DNA of 64,000 nt from Ovis canadensis (taxonomy: Eukaryota > Chordata > Mammalia > Artiodactyla > Bovidae), in the NCBI RefSeq assembly GCF_042477335.2, contig NC_091247.1:43392501-43456500 (forward strand), in the 5' to 3' direction. The position numbers and the translations under genes are program-made. The notes under the pieces were generated by a model. It searched no databases. It saw nothing but the letters and a program-made list of their open reading frames with translations, and had not been told where the DNA came from. Of this stretch, positions 33,901-45,164 are shown one piece after another. Every line of letters begins with the position of its first letter. The first letter of the stretch is position 1.

Positions 33901-36900
33901 TGTCAAATAGTGCCTTAATATTTGGAAATATCCACCCCACTAACCCAAGCAACATTCTTCCCTCCAGTTCTCGGCACAGTTGTATTCAGTTTAGTTAAAA
34001 TGGAAGAATATACAGTAGTATGAATTATGTGGTGAGTAGATGAGTCAGGGTCACTTCCTCCTCCTCTGGAGCCAATTCTTCATCTTGGGAGAGACTTGAA
34101 GCTGTGGGTGGGTTTTTTGGGGGGGCGCGGGGGTGAGTGTTTTGTTTCCAGCTGTTGTGCTCCAGCCCTGAGGGAGCACAGCAGATGCTCCAGGTTCGAC
34201 CCTCACACGCTAAGTCATGACTGCACAGTGCACCAGTTGCCCTGCTTTCTCTGAACTCACAGACCCCACACAGTACTAACAGACCTTCTTCTGGTAAAGG
34301 GCATCCTTTCCATCTTGCCTATTTCCTGAGTGTGTTTCTCTTTGTTTCTGGCCAAGGCATAAGTCCCTTCACCTCTTCAGAGGGCTTTGTTCTTTGAGCC
34401 TCTGTGGGTCCCTTTCCTGCAACGCCTCTGAGTCACCAGGAAGTTACAGGGTCACTTTTATCCATAGTCAAGTCTCATAGGTATAAATTTTCTTAACAAC
34501 ACTCAAGTGTAAAAACATTGTATTTCTTCTTTTTAAAAAAATTCAACTAATTCATCCAGCTGTGAGACCTACCTATCTGCTGATGAGAAGTCTGATGTGG
34601 CTATTACTGGAGCTGGCTTGCATCTCCATGGGACCATCTTGGATCCCGGAGGTTATGTGATGCCAGGAAGCTGTGAGGACCCTGATCCTGGGTCCAGAGG
34701 AGTGGTTGGCGCTGTAGTTACCCACTTTGCTGCAGGAGGCCGTGCTGAGTGGGTCCCAACCCTGCTGCCCTGAGTGGGTTCAGAGAAATCCTTCCTGACT
34801 TGTGGAGTCACAAGGGCTCCTGCAGGTCTCAAGGCTGCCAGGGCTTTGTAGGGGGTGTATGCCAGCCTCAAGACTGTGCTGTCCCTCCATCTCCTGGCTC
34901 CTCCAACTCCAGAGCACACGTCTCCCCTCTGTTCAGGTCAAACCCACCCTTTAAGCTTTATGGCCTCACCTCACACCCCTATGACCTGAACCTGAGCTTT
35001 AGAAAGACAAGAGAAGCTTCTGCTTCCAGGACATAGGCAGGGGGTGGCAGATGAACAGGCAGAAATGTGGGTACCATTTATTTTGGACAAGCAGAAAGGT
35101 GGGTACCATTTATTCTTTTATGAGTCTTGGAAACTGGACACTGTTGATTTCTTCATCAAGAGAAGCTGCAGAGAAATATGCTGACTCATTTGCACAGCCC
35201 CTCACAGTTTTCCTGCCCTAGAAAGGAGAGAAGAGTGTCCACCCAGATCACACACCACAGAAGGGAACGGGGGGATCCCCGAAGGGTACCTCACTAGCAG
35301 CAGTCACCGGACAGCAGCACTGTCAGGGTGAGGAACCCCTGAACCATGCAGCTTCCTACCAGAAGTCGTGAGCACAGGAGGGCTTTTTTGACAAAGTATA
35401 AGTGTCCTAAAAATGCAATGCTTTCTTTATAATGATTATCTATGATGATTAAGTATTAAATCATAGCATTTGCTCTAACTCATAATAAATGAGAGGCATT
35501 ACATGATGCATACAGCCTTCCCCAGAAGATGAAAGACCTGAGTTTTCAAATTTTCTATTCCAACTTCTCTAAATTGTAAGCCCACAAAAGTCACTGACTC
35601 CAGTCTTAATCGCCTCCGTCCTCCCATGCTCAGACACTACAGGACTCCATAATGACTCAGTGAGTGGACTTCTTTCATTTAAGTGCCCAAGGGGAGATAA
35701 AAGAATGAAAACCTTCCCCACCATTTTCCTGCGGACCTGTGGGGAGGAAGGACTTGTGATGTTTGTGTCTGAATTGAGGATGAGGGAAACAACTGCTAGG
35801 GGAATTCCGTGAACAAATGGGTGGGGAGTGTCTGTAATCCTTCAGGGACTATGGAGTTAGCTCCTGAAATGAGCCCACTGGACACAGGCAGGTCCAGAAC
35901 TGAGGCCACTATCCATCCAGCCGACAGAGATGGTTTCCTCAAACAGGGAGATCCATCATTTCTCTGCAACCAGAGGGAGTGAACTCTCACTCTCCAAGTG
36001 TTTGCTGTAAAGATTAAGCAACATTTTTACACAAAACTCACTATGTGAGTCAAAAATCATTCCATTATAGAAAAGAATCTGATAAAGGATTTACCTGAGT
36101 CACAAAATATAGATACTTGCTACCTTTAAATCTCCAGGGTATTTTTAGGGGCAGAATACATTCAGGTCATCCATCACACCTGTGCTGCCAACTTGCAGCT
36201 TCTAGGGGAATTTGTTGGGAGCCACCTTCTCAGTTAGCAGGCCCACATTTGGGGCTGAACACCTTCTTCTGAGTGATCTTTGCTGGGAGAGAACAGCCTG
36301 AAAGAGACTTCACAGCCCTGCAAGGAAAAGAGAAAAAAGCCCTGCATTCTGCTGCAAGGCTGAGAAGGCCTTTCATTGCTAATGAAAACAATTTGGAGAA
36401 CTTGGCCAGGAGCCTGGAGCTGGGGGAACTAGAGCCATGGGTAAGTTACTAAGTACCTTATAAAGGCCCCACTGGGCAGTTGAGAGAGTCCCTGGCGTGG
36501 CTATCAGATGCAACCATGGGGCCTGAGGAGGCATCAGGTCCCAGTCTGGATGCAAGCTGATGTCATTGGGGCCAACACCAGACCAGGGAAAAGGAGAGAA
36601 AAAAAGATAAAGAGAGAGATTGTCATTTTCAGCTTGTAGGATGCCAAATGGGGATTCAAACATGTTGGAGAATGGAGCAGGGTAGGGAGCATTTAGTTGC
36701 TCAAGGAGTTTCAGGAATTCTCTCCTCTCTTACCCAAGTATCATTTTCCAGAATTCATCACCTGCTTCTTGCATCATGTCTGGAAACTGAGGTTTCTTCT
36801 TGGTATTAATTCAGAAGATGTGCACGCTCAAGCTTTCCCAGCCTGTGAGAGAAGCTAGATAGAGATTCTGGGAAGTAAGATGCAGGCGTTTCCACCTCTG

Positions 36901-36954
36901 TGTTTCCTTAAAGGCCACAGTATTCATGCTGATCTTCCTGAATTATGTTTATTA
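33900..36954. other. Unique block free of ruminant SINEs
   Basis: Three kilobases with no Bov-tA, CHR-2 or L1 recognised. It contains a G-rich run (about 34117-34137) and a short tandem duplication at 35059-35114. No coding similarity was found. Confidence 0.5.
35059..35114 (+). repeat. Short tandem duplication, period 32
   Basis: GCAGAAATGTGGGTACCATTTATT (35059-35082) recurs at 35091-35114 with one base changed (T to G). Two units only. Confidence 0.8.
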
Positions 36955-37230
36955 TTGTTAGGTCTGCCCACTTGGAAAATGAGACTAGAAAGACCTGTCC
37001 TACCTACTGGCAGGAGGATGTTGTGGGAATCGATTCACTCTGAAGAATAAATGAATGATTTGAATATTGGTACAGAATGGGAGTCTTTGCATTTTGAGAC
37101 CCTTTGAGTTCTTAGCTCCTCAGGAGGGCAAAGGTTTGTCTAGTGTATAATGACTCTATAATGACCCAACTCAGAATAATGGCTGAACGCAGCAGAAACT
37201 CAAAAAATTGTGTTGAATAAATAAATGGGG
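36955..37230 (+). repeat. MIR/L2 3'-end remnants
   Basis: ACTTGGAAAATGAGACTAG resembles MIR, and TCTTAGCTCCTCAGGAGGGCAAAGG with AAATTGTGTTGAATAAATAAATGG resembles the L2 3' terminus. Confidence 0.5.
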
Positions 37231-38484
37231 AAAAGTGGAAAGTACGGAACTCTAGAGCTTAACAGCTGGAGGGATCCCTTGGGTCAATCTCAAATCTTGG
37301 TTTACAAGTCCCAGTGAGGTTTATGCTTCTTTTCAAACTATTGCAATCTCAAGGGTGGAAAAGTTGAGCAGGCCTTCACGATGAGAATGATTAAGTCTCA
37401 TGTTCAGGTTCTCTGTCTGCTTTGCTGCAACATGAAACTCACTTTGAAAAACAAAACAAAAATAACTTAAGCTCTAATTATTAGCTTTCTTTTTGGCAAG
37501 GAAAAAAAAATTCCAATCCAGCGCTAAGCATGACATGTCTGGTCCTATTCACTCTTAAATTAAAGAAAAAAAAATTGGAAATTTTCTTGGCATTCTATGT
37601 CTTCACCCCAGGTTCATGGAGAGGTCACAGGAACTAAAAACACGTATCTGTGAATGCCTTCTGGGTCACAGCTAAAGCCAGCTTGGCCTCTCATAGGTTT
37701 CTCCAACATCTGGGACTCACAGCATGTCAGCTCTTCGCTAGAACAATCTGAGTGACAATCACCAATCAGAAAGGGATGCAGAGATCTTATGGTCCCTTCA
37801 TCACATGGCTCACCATAGTCATCCAGTCTGATAAGGGGGGACCCTCCCCATGTTGCAACTCAAGACACGACTTGTTAACTGACTCTGGATGCCCTGCAGA
37901 CCACAGGGCCTGTCAGGAGAGGGAGTGAGTAGTGAAACCAGCAGGCTGTGGGCTAACGGTCAGGGAAGTTGCACATCTCCCTCCACAGCCTCTGACTGCA
38001 TTCCCCTCGCTCAGCAGCACCAGGATCTGTTCGTGTGGCACCCCTGACTCCTCCAGCCTATCCCAGACTCCTCCTGGCTCTTCCCTCAGCATCGGAGCCA
38101 TTGTGTGTGTTGTGAGCAGAAGCAAAGATGCAGAAAGATGGTTATCACCTGTCAACAGAGGTCCTCTTGGGCAGTGCAGTTGAAGGGGGCAGGTGGAAAT
38201 AATTAAACTTTTCCTTATCCATGCCTGTGTGGCTCAACTTCTTACAACCAGCATCTATTACACATACAATTTTTTTCAAAATCCAAAAAATTAAAAAGCA
38301 AGTTGCAAAAGGCTGCATGTCATATGATATCATCTATGGAAAATCCCAAACAATGAAAACTGTGCATTGCTTATGGAGCTATGCCTTGGTAGTAAAAGCC
38401 CCAAACCTGCCCAAACAGTTCAGCTGGATCTGTGACAGCTTGTTTCCTTAAAAAAACGAAAAAGATCTCAAAGCAAACATTTGT
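37231..38484. other. Unique intergenic sequence
   Basis: No gene or confident repeat. It includes A-rich spots at 37441-37460 and 37562-37575. Confidence 0.5.
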
Positions 38485-38676
38485 TGTAGTTGAGTCTCTG
38501 TCTTATCTGACTCTTTGCGACCCATGGGCTATAGCCTGTCAGGCTTTTCTGTCCATGGAATCCTGGCATGGGTTGTCATTCCCTTCTCCAGGGGATCTTT
38601 CCAACCCAGGGACTGAATCCATGCCTCCTGCGTTGGCAGGCAGATTCTTTACCTCTGAACCACCAGGGAAGCCCTC
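38485..38676 (-). mobile_element. Bov-tA SINE, antisense
   Basis: Diverged copy (TTATCTGACTCTTTGCGACC to GAACCACCAGGGAAGCCC), with small deletions in the body. Confidence 0.88.
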
Positions 38677-38954
38677 AAAGGGAATATAGCAGAAAGTTAA
38701 TGTTCATTGGGGTAGGGAATGGGTACTTGGGAAACTGTTATAGTATTCTTCATAATTTTCCATATGTTTGAAATACTTCATGAGCTAAAATTTTAACCAC
38801 AGTAAAGGTTAAAATTTATTTTTACTGTCTTTATCTATAACTTATCATCTTAGCAACTTGCTATGCATTCCCCAGATATAAAAAGAGCCAAAAGAAGGAA
38901 GAAGGAAGGATCATGAGTCTGGGAGAGCTAGATTGCTTTTCTGATTTTCCTTAT

Positions 38955-39495
38955 CCTTTCTCTTAGTTCAAGCTGCTGTAATGAAGTACTATAGACTGGG
39001 ACGGGTTGGGTGGGGCATAAACAACGAATATTTTTTTCTCACAGTTCTAGGAAGTCCAAGAAGGATCTGTGTCTGGTAAGGGTCCTCCTCCTGGTTTGCA
39101 GATGAAAGTGAAAGTGAAAGTGAAAGTGAAGTCATGTCCGACTCTTTATGACCCCATGGACTGTAGCCTATCAGGGTTCTCTGTCCGTGGGATTTTCCAG
39201 GCAAGAGTGCTGGAGTGGATTGCCATTTTCTTTTCCAGGGAATCTTCCAGACCCAGGAATCAAACCCGGGTCTCCTGCATTGCGGGCAGCGCTTTACCGT
39301 CTGAGCCACCATGGCCACCAACTTACTGTAAGCTCTTCTTATAAGGGCACTAATCCCATCATAGGGGCTCCACCCTCATGATCCCATCTAAACCTAATTA
39401 CTTCCCTTAAGGCCCACCTCTGATACCATCACACTGAGGATTGGGGCTTCAACACATGACTTTGGGGACACAAATATTGTGTCCAAACGGTTCTT
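38955..39495 (-). mobile_element. MST-type MaLR LTR, antisense, split
   Basis: AGACTGGGACGGGTTGGGTGGGGCATAAACAAC, CTCACAGTTCTAGGAAGTCC, and after the SINE AAGGGCACTAATCCCATCATAGG, GATACCATCACACTGAGGATTGGGGCTTCAACA and GGGGACACAAATATTGTGTCC read as a reversed MSTA/MSTB-like LTR. Non-coding. Confidence 0.8.
39103..39312 (-). mobile_element. Bov-tA SINE with expanded tail inside LTR
   Basis: Antisense copy with a (GAAAGT)4 tail at about 39104-39128, a body GTCATGTCCGACTC and head GAGCCACCATGG. The LTR continues on both sides. Confidence 0.92.
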
Positions 39496-39499
39496 GTAC

Positions 39500-40340
39500 A
39501 GTGCCTTATTTGGCAGCAAATGAGGGAGAAAGGCAAATTTAATGTCCTCTGGCTAAATGGATGGATGTACAGATGGATGGGTGGACAACTAATGAACCAA
39601 CAGCTGCCAGGTTGTCTGTACAAGTTGGAATCTGCCTTCCTCATGAAGGCTTGCAGAGGCGGTCCCCCGAGGCTGTGGAATTGCTCACTGCTCACCTCTG
39701 GCTCTAATACAATGCATTCATGAAATTGGTACCCTTATGCTTTTGCCTGTCAGGCCATAAGAACCTACATGTGTAATAAGTAGTTAGAAGACAAAGAGCT
39801 CTTGCTAGTGATTTCCCCCCTTGTGCCAGGGTTGCGGGGGTGACAGGGGGTGAACACTCCTCGTGTCTTTCCCCTGTTCTGAATAAGGACCTGCAGCTGT
39901 GGCTGTAGGGACCCAAGGAGACGGTGGCTCCCCTGCTCTCAGAGACAGGAAATAATAATGATCTGTGTGGCCATCCAAATGTACCACCTTGGTTTTTATC
40001 ACCTCCCCCCTAAAAAAAATCTCTGAGAAATAGTTAGTAGGGCAAGTGTTTTTCATTTTGCCCTTTTCTTAGATGGTATAACCTGGATCTAGGGAGTTGA
40101 GGGCCTGACTGGGGTCACAGTTAAAAGCATGTCCCCTGGCTCAGAGACCAGAGCACCACCAGCCTCTAGCAGCCTTCCTGGAGAGGAAGTGCCCAGCCCA
40201 CCAGGACAGTCAAAGTTTGCTGAGCAGTTCCTACATTCCAGGTGCCATGCACATCAGCTGATGCTTACTGTTTGCAGCAGCTCTGAGTTAGGTGAGCTCT
40301 GTGGCTGGCAGGTCAGGTGTGCACAAGCGACCCATCGGGC
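39500..40340. other. Unique intergenic sequence
   Basis: No gene or repeat recognised. A short (GGAT)n-like stretch lies near 39555-39585. Confidence 0.5.
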
Positions 40341-40344
40341 ATGA

Positions 40345-40600
40345 CCCTGCTGAGGGAGGTGAGGACTGGGCCAGAGAGGACCAGACATCTTATTAAGGAT
40401 CCATCCTCCAGGTGAGCGGAAGCTATCCAGGGCTTTCAATAGGACAGTGGCCAAACTTGACTTGGTTTTAGGAAAAGTCCTGTGGCTTCAGGGTAGAGGA
40501 TGAATTGAAAGGGCAGGAGTGGAGTCCAAGAGGCAACTGTGAGGTCACTGCTTTGACTGGGTATGAGCAAAGGTGGGGAGGACTAGTGTGGAGACCTTGG
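40345..40600 (+). repeat. Old mid-repetitive family, copy B
   Basis: CTATCCAGGGCTTTCAATAGGACAGTGGCC and GGAGTGGAGTCCAAGAGGCAACTG follow the same old repeat as at 19885-20400 and 43500-43700, over a partly different portion. Confidence 0.4.
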
Positions 40601-40699
40601 CAAAGGGGGATGGCTCCAGGTCTGGAGTGGAGGGGCAGCGTGGAGGAGTGCAGGAGAAAGGAGCTGGTAGGAGGCAGCAGTCAGACAAGGAGGAGGAAA

Positions 40700-40805
40700 A
40701 CACAGACAGGGGCTCTTGCTTGAATCAGCCACCAACTAGCCTTGGGACTTTGCACAGGTCACAGCATCCCTTCTGGGATTCAGTTTCCACTTCTGTAAAA
40801 TGATG
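40700..40805 (+). repeat. MIR fragment
   Basis: GCCTTGGGACTTTGCACAGGTCAC and TTCAGTTTCCACTTCTGTAAAATGATGG are the MIR core. Confidence 0.7.
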
Positions 40806-40809
40806 GGGA

Positions 40810-41470
40810 GAGGCAGCCTCTCCCACTGCAGGGCTTCTGGGCCCTAGTGCCTGGCACCAACAGGCATGCCAGAGAAACTGCCAAGGCAGCAGGGAGTGGT
40901 GGGTTCCCAGGAGCCAGTTGGCATCCTGGCAAGCAGAATGGCAATGCTGAGGCAAAGGGTGAACAAGCACTGCAAGGCTGGCCCATGTGACCAGGACACC
41001 AAAGTCATCACAGTAGGGCTCCAGCCAGGCATGCGCAGGGCTGGGCCTTGAACTGCAACCTCTCTTTACATAACTGCCTTCACAACAACTTGTTTTCTCA
41101 GTCGGGTGGTGCCAGGCGTCTGATTGAATGGCTTTGGCAATTACTGACTGTCTGAGTCTGGTCTAGAGAGCAGGAAAGAGCACGCAGCAAGGTGGCCTCA
41201 AAATCTTCCCAGTCTTCTGGCGCAGTCTCTTGGCGTGAGTCAAGGGTGGAGTGGATCTTCTCAAAGTCCCTCTTGACCCTGCAGTTCTAGGAGCCTCTGC
41301 TTAGGACCCTGACTTGGAAATCACTCTGAGCTGAGGATGGGGGTGGAGAGCAGGGTGCTCCCATTCTCTGAGCTGAGAGTCTTGTGCTTTTCCAGATGCT
41401 GCCTCATGTCAGAAATGGGAGAGGCTGTCTGGGCTGATGGATGAACACTCTGCCTGGCAATACACATTTT
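40810..41470. other. Unique intergenic sequence
   Basis: GC-richer than its neighbours, but no gene or repeat recognised. Confidence 0.5.
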
Positions 41471-41474
41471 ACCT

Positions 41475-41680
41475 ATTTCCAGCTGTGTGGCCGTGGAAGG
41501 TGCTTTAAACTCACTGTGCCTCAGTTTCCTTGTGCCTGCAGAGAAAACTTGATGGGGCCCACAGTAGTCTTCTCCACTGGGGATGATAATGCTACCTACT
41601 TTGCTCTTAGGGATATTAATATTAGTGAACATTTAACACAGAGCCAGGCACACTTCAGTTTGCCGTTACTAATAGCTATG
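41475..41680 (+). repeat. MIR SINE
   Basis: CAGCTGTGTGGCCGTGG, CTCACTGTGCCTCAGTTTCC, GATGATAATGCTACCTAC and ACACAGAGCCAGGCAC follow MIR in sense order, with insertions. Confidence 0.65.
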
Positions 41681-41747
41681 ACCATAAGTACGCTTTGACT
41701 GTCAGTACCTACTGAGCACTCAACACCGTACCAGGCTTGGGGGACAT

Positions 41748-41969
41748 GAAGAAAGTGAAAGCATTAGTCGCTCAGTAGTTTCCGACTCTTTGTAACCCCA
41801 TGGACTGTAGTTCACCAGGCTCTTCTGTCCATGGGGATTCTCCAAGCAAGAATACTGGAGTGGGTTGCCATTCCCTTCTCCGAGGGGATCTTCCTGACCC
41901 CTGGATTGAACCCGGATCTCCTGCATTACAGACAGATTCTTTTCCAACTGAACCACCAGGGAAGCCCCA
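41748..41969 (-). mobile_element. Bov-tA SINE with TSD
   Basis: Antisense copy (GAAAGTGAAAGCATTAGTCGCTC to GAACCACCAGGGAAGCCCC). GGGGACAT stands at 41740-41747 before it and 41970-41977 after it. Confidence 0.92.
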
Positions 41970-41977
41970 GGGGACAT

Positions 41978-42035
41978 CAGTTCATTTCAGTTCAGTTGCT
42001 CAGTCGTGTCCGAGTCTTTGCAACCCCATGGACTG
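41978..42035 (-). mobile_element. 58-bp BovB stub at the same target site
   Basis: Only the final 58 bases of BovB (CAGTTGCTCAGTCGTGTCCGAG and a GTTCA-type tail), antisense. The direct repeat CCAGGGGACAT flanks it (41967-41977 and 42036-42046). The left copy overlaps the SINE's own TSD, so it inserted after the SINE. Confidence 0.88.
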
Positions 42036-42214
42036 CCAGGGGACATAGCGCTAACAGAGCCTGGCAAGCTGGGCCCCATCCTCAGAGCTGCTGTCTGGAG
42101 GGGAGGCAGACAGGTTAACCTGCATGCTTTAACTATTAGGGTGCATTCTGCTAGGAATGCAGGGGAGTGCTTCAGGAGCTCATGTGAATGGCACCAGCCC
42201 CAGAGTTTGGATTC

Positions 42215-42860
42215 CCAGTCCCCAGCAGCCTCCCTCCTGCTATCTGGAATGCTCTCCCCTGGCTGAAAGATCCGCACCCCCGCCCCCTCCATGTCGCATG
42301 GCTCACTCTCTCCACTAGTTAGCGCATGCGTGCCAAGTCACTTCAGTTATGTCTGTTTCTGCGACCCTATGGACTATAGCCCACCAGTCTCCTCTGTCCA
42401 TGGGATTCTCCAGGCAAGAATACTGGAGTGGGTTGACATGCCCTCCTCCAGGGGATCTTCCGGACCAGGGATTGAACCCATGACTCTTACATCTGCCTGT
42501 GTTGGCAGGTGGGTTCTTTACCACTAGTCCCACCTGGGAAGCCCCCGCTAGTCATTACTCTGCTCAAATGTCACCTCCCCCTGCCCAAGGAGCCTTCCTT
42601 GATCTTTCTGTCTAAAATAAGCCAGTGCACCTTGCCCCTTCATTATCCTATACCCTTATCCTGCTTTCTTTATAATATATTCTCCACTGCTATACCCTGG
42701 ATCTGTTTCAAAAAATGTGTTTATTGATCATTTACTTATTATAAAGTGAGACTGATGAGCGCAGAGACTTGGCCTGCCCTCCCCTTCCCAGCTGTATCCC
42801 CAGTGTGTGGAACAATGCCTGGGCCACAGTGAACTATTCGTAAATGTCTCTGATGAATGA
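42215..42860 (+). mobile_element. L2 LINE 3' end, split by SINE
   Basis: TATCTGGAATGCTCTCCCCTGGC before the SINE; CTCTGCTCAAATGTCACCTCC, AAGGAGCCTTCCTTGATC and GTATCCCCAGTGTGTGGAACAATGCCTGGGCC after it are classic L2 3' sequence, ending near GATGAATGA. Confidence 0.88.
42322..42546 (-). mobile_element. Bov-tA SINE inside L2
   Basis: Antisense copy (GCCAAGTCACTTCAGTTATG to CCACCTGGGAAGCCCC). Confidence 0.9.
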
Positions 42861-42869
42861 GGGGATCTC

Positions 42870-43025
42870 TCAGCTTGATCCTGAAGGACAAATAGGAGTT
42901 GGTCAAGAAAGGGTCAAGGAGGAAAGAGAAGATCTTTCAGTTGGAGGGAACAGCACGTGCAAAGGCTGGGGAGGAGAGCAGGACACTGTGGCAAGTAATT
43001 CAAAATGGCAGGTCTGTTACTTCAG
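42870..43025 (+). repeat. Old mid-repetitive family, copy C, first part
   Basis: GATCCTGAAGGACAAATAGGAGTTGG and AGGGAACAGCACGTGCAAAGGCTG are typical of the same old repeat as at 19885. It continues at 43500. Confidence 0.5.
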
Positions 43026-43232
43026 GTCCTCTGAGAAGCAGAGGCCAAGACGGGATTAGGCATGCAAGAGGTTTATTGGGAGAAAATTCCTGTGAAAGAT
43101 AAAGGGGAAGGAACAGGAGACAGGGTGAGTTTTCAAACCACGATGCAGGCCTGCACCTGTAAAAGGATCTGGGAAAAAGAAGGAGGGTTGGAGGGGAGAT
43201 TCTCAGACTGCAGCTCAGTTGAGTAAATTTGT

Positions 43233-43440
43233 AGCTGGTGGCTCAGGGGTAAGAACCCGCTCACCAATGCAGTAGATTCAGGAGACACGGGTTCGATCCC
43301 TGGGTCAGGAAGGTCCCATGGAGAAGGAAATGGTAACTCACTCCAGTATTCTTGCCTGGAGAAGCCCATGGACAGAGGGACCTGGTGGGCTACCGTCCAT
43401 GGGCTTGCAGAGAATCAGACATGACTGAACACGCACAGAC
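43233..43440 (+). mobile_element. Bov-tA SINE
   Basis: Sense copy from GGTGGCTCAGGGGTAAGAACC to GACATGACTGAACACGCAC. Confidence 0.9.
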
Positions 43441-43499
43441 TGCACACAGCCACAACAGATCTCTGTGGCACGGTTACACGACTACCCAACAAGCAGAGA

Positions 43500-43700
43500 G
43501 GGCATGGGAGGATGGGGGGAGAGGTGAGTCTAGAGAATCAAGCAGGGGCCAGATCCTAGAGGGTCCTCCAGAATCTCTCAGGAGGTTGGGCTTCATCCCG
43601 AGGGCAGCAGGAGGCCATAGCGTGGTTTTTCACAGGCAGGAAGTCTAGAATGACTAGATTTGCATGTCAGAAGGATCACCTCGGTCACAGAGAAGATGAA
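43500..43700 (+). repeat. Old mid-repetitive family, copy C, second part
   Basis: GGGGCCAGATCCTAGAGGGTCC, GGGCTTCATCCCGAGGGCAGCAGGAGGCCATAG and GTCAGAAGGATCACCTCGG continue the family in the same orientation after the SINE at 43233. Confidence 0.5.
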
Positions 43701-44390
43701 AACTACAACCTGTTACTTGTCTAGAGCAGTAGTCCAAGCTGTTGGGCTTTAGGGGATCACAGCATAGTGACTTTTCCCCCCTCCATCCTTGTTCTGAAGT
43801 ACTTTGAGAAACAGACAGTGGAGGCCAACTAGCAGAGGTCAGACAACACCTTGATTCCTGGTGAAGCTGTTAGTGAATGTGCCTTGGTGATATGGGTCAA
43901 ACAGTTTTCCTAGCACTTGCTGCCCAGTGGTCCTCCAGTGTCAGCCTTAAGACAGCCCACTCAGGCATCCATTTGGGTTTCCTCTTCTGCCTCACTGTGG
44001 TCCATGGTGTGGAGGGAAGGGAGAAGCTGAACTCCCAGCACTCACTGCAGTCTTTTCACTGTGTAGCCTCACCCAATGGAGAAACAGATATCTGGCACCC
44101 AAGGGTGGGGGTAGGACCACGGATTTTAGTCTTAGAAGCATGAGGGTGGGAAATCAGTTTTCCCCATGGTCACACGTAGTGGCCTGGCCCAGGGTAGTGG
44201 TGTTGGAGTTGGAGACAGGAGGACAGAGAGAAGGGTCAGGACTTAGTAGCTGGGTGGACTGTTGGGGTGGTGTGTCTGCGTGCTGATTCTGGGTGTTCAC
44301 AGAGAGGTCAAGGGTGCGACCCAGGTTTTTAATGGGTGGGAGAATGGTGGGGCCATTGAGTTCCACTTCCAGTTCTCTACCAGCCCATAA
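43701..44390. other. Unique intergenic sequence
   Basis: No gene or repeat recognised. Overlapping open frames at 43877-44143 (plus) and 44154-44516 (minus, partly LTR) have no family resemblance. Confidence 0.5.
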
Positions 44391-44395
44391 CTTAC

Positions 44396-44900
44396 TGTGA
44401 TAATTTATTTCATGTGTCAACTTGACTGTGCTCAGATGGGCTATGGTGTGCCCAGATGTTTGATCACACATTATTCTGGGTGTGTTTATGAGCGTGTTTT
44501 TGGCTGAGACTGACATTTGAACCAGTTGACTGAGTAGGGCAGATTGCCCGACCTAATATGAGTGGGCCTCACCCAATCAGCTGAAGACCTAAGTAAACAA
44601 AAAGCCTGACCTGCCCCTGAGTAAGAGGGAACTCCTGCCTGACTGATTGAGCTGAGACACGGATCTTCTCCTGCCCTTGGACTCTAGCTGAAACATCAGC
44701 TCTTCTTCGGTCTCCAGGCTGCTGACTTTGAGACTAGAACTTACACCATCAGCTCTCCTGGGTCTCCAGCTTGTTAACTGCACCTCTTGAGATTTCCCAC
44801 CCTCCATGACTGTGTGAACCAATTCCTTATGATAAATTTCTTTCTGTGTATACATGTACATCCTATTGGTTCTGTTTCTCTGGAGACACTGACTCAAACA
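44396..44900 (+). mobile_element. Old ERVL/MaLR-like solo LTR
   Basis: Near-complete LTR of about 505 bases with TG...CA ends: TGTGTCAACTTGACTGTGCTC, CCCAGATGTTTGATCACACATTATTCTGGGTG, GTGGGCCTCACCCAATCAGCTGAAG, ACTTACACCATCAGCTCTCCTGGG and CATCCTATTGGTTCTGTTTCTCTGGAG. The subfamily is uncertain. A 152-codon antisense frame over it (44589-45047) is not a gene. Confidence 0.75.
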
Positions 44901-44904
44901 AGTA

Positions 44905-45160
44905 TCTCTGAGAACTGGAAAAAGAGTCCTCTGGGCAGATGCAGTCATTGTCAAGGTGAAGGCCTGTGAGCGGAACATCTGGGTCCATCTCCCACACTCC
45001 CTCCTGGCTGGGGGCACAGCAAAACCTGCACAGCCACACACAGTCATCTAGACACCATTGACTGAAATAGGGGACAGAGAGGCCAGCGGATGTGATGATT
45101 TTTAAACATGTTGCTTTTGAAATGTCTGAAGGTAAAGTGAGATTGAGAGTCTTTTTTGTT
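44905..45160. other. Unique intergenic sequence
   Basis: Nothing recognised. Confidence 0.45.
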
Positions 45161-45164
45161 TCTT

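Noticed and set aside
44589..45047. 152-codon open frame on the minus strand
   Set aside because: It lies mostly across an old solo LTR in antisense and is not a retroviral or host protein.
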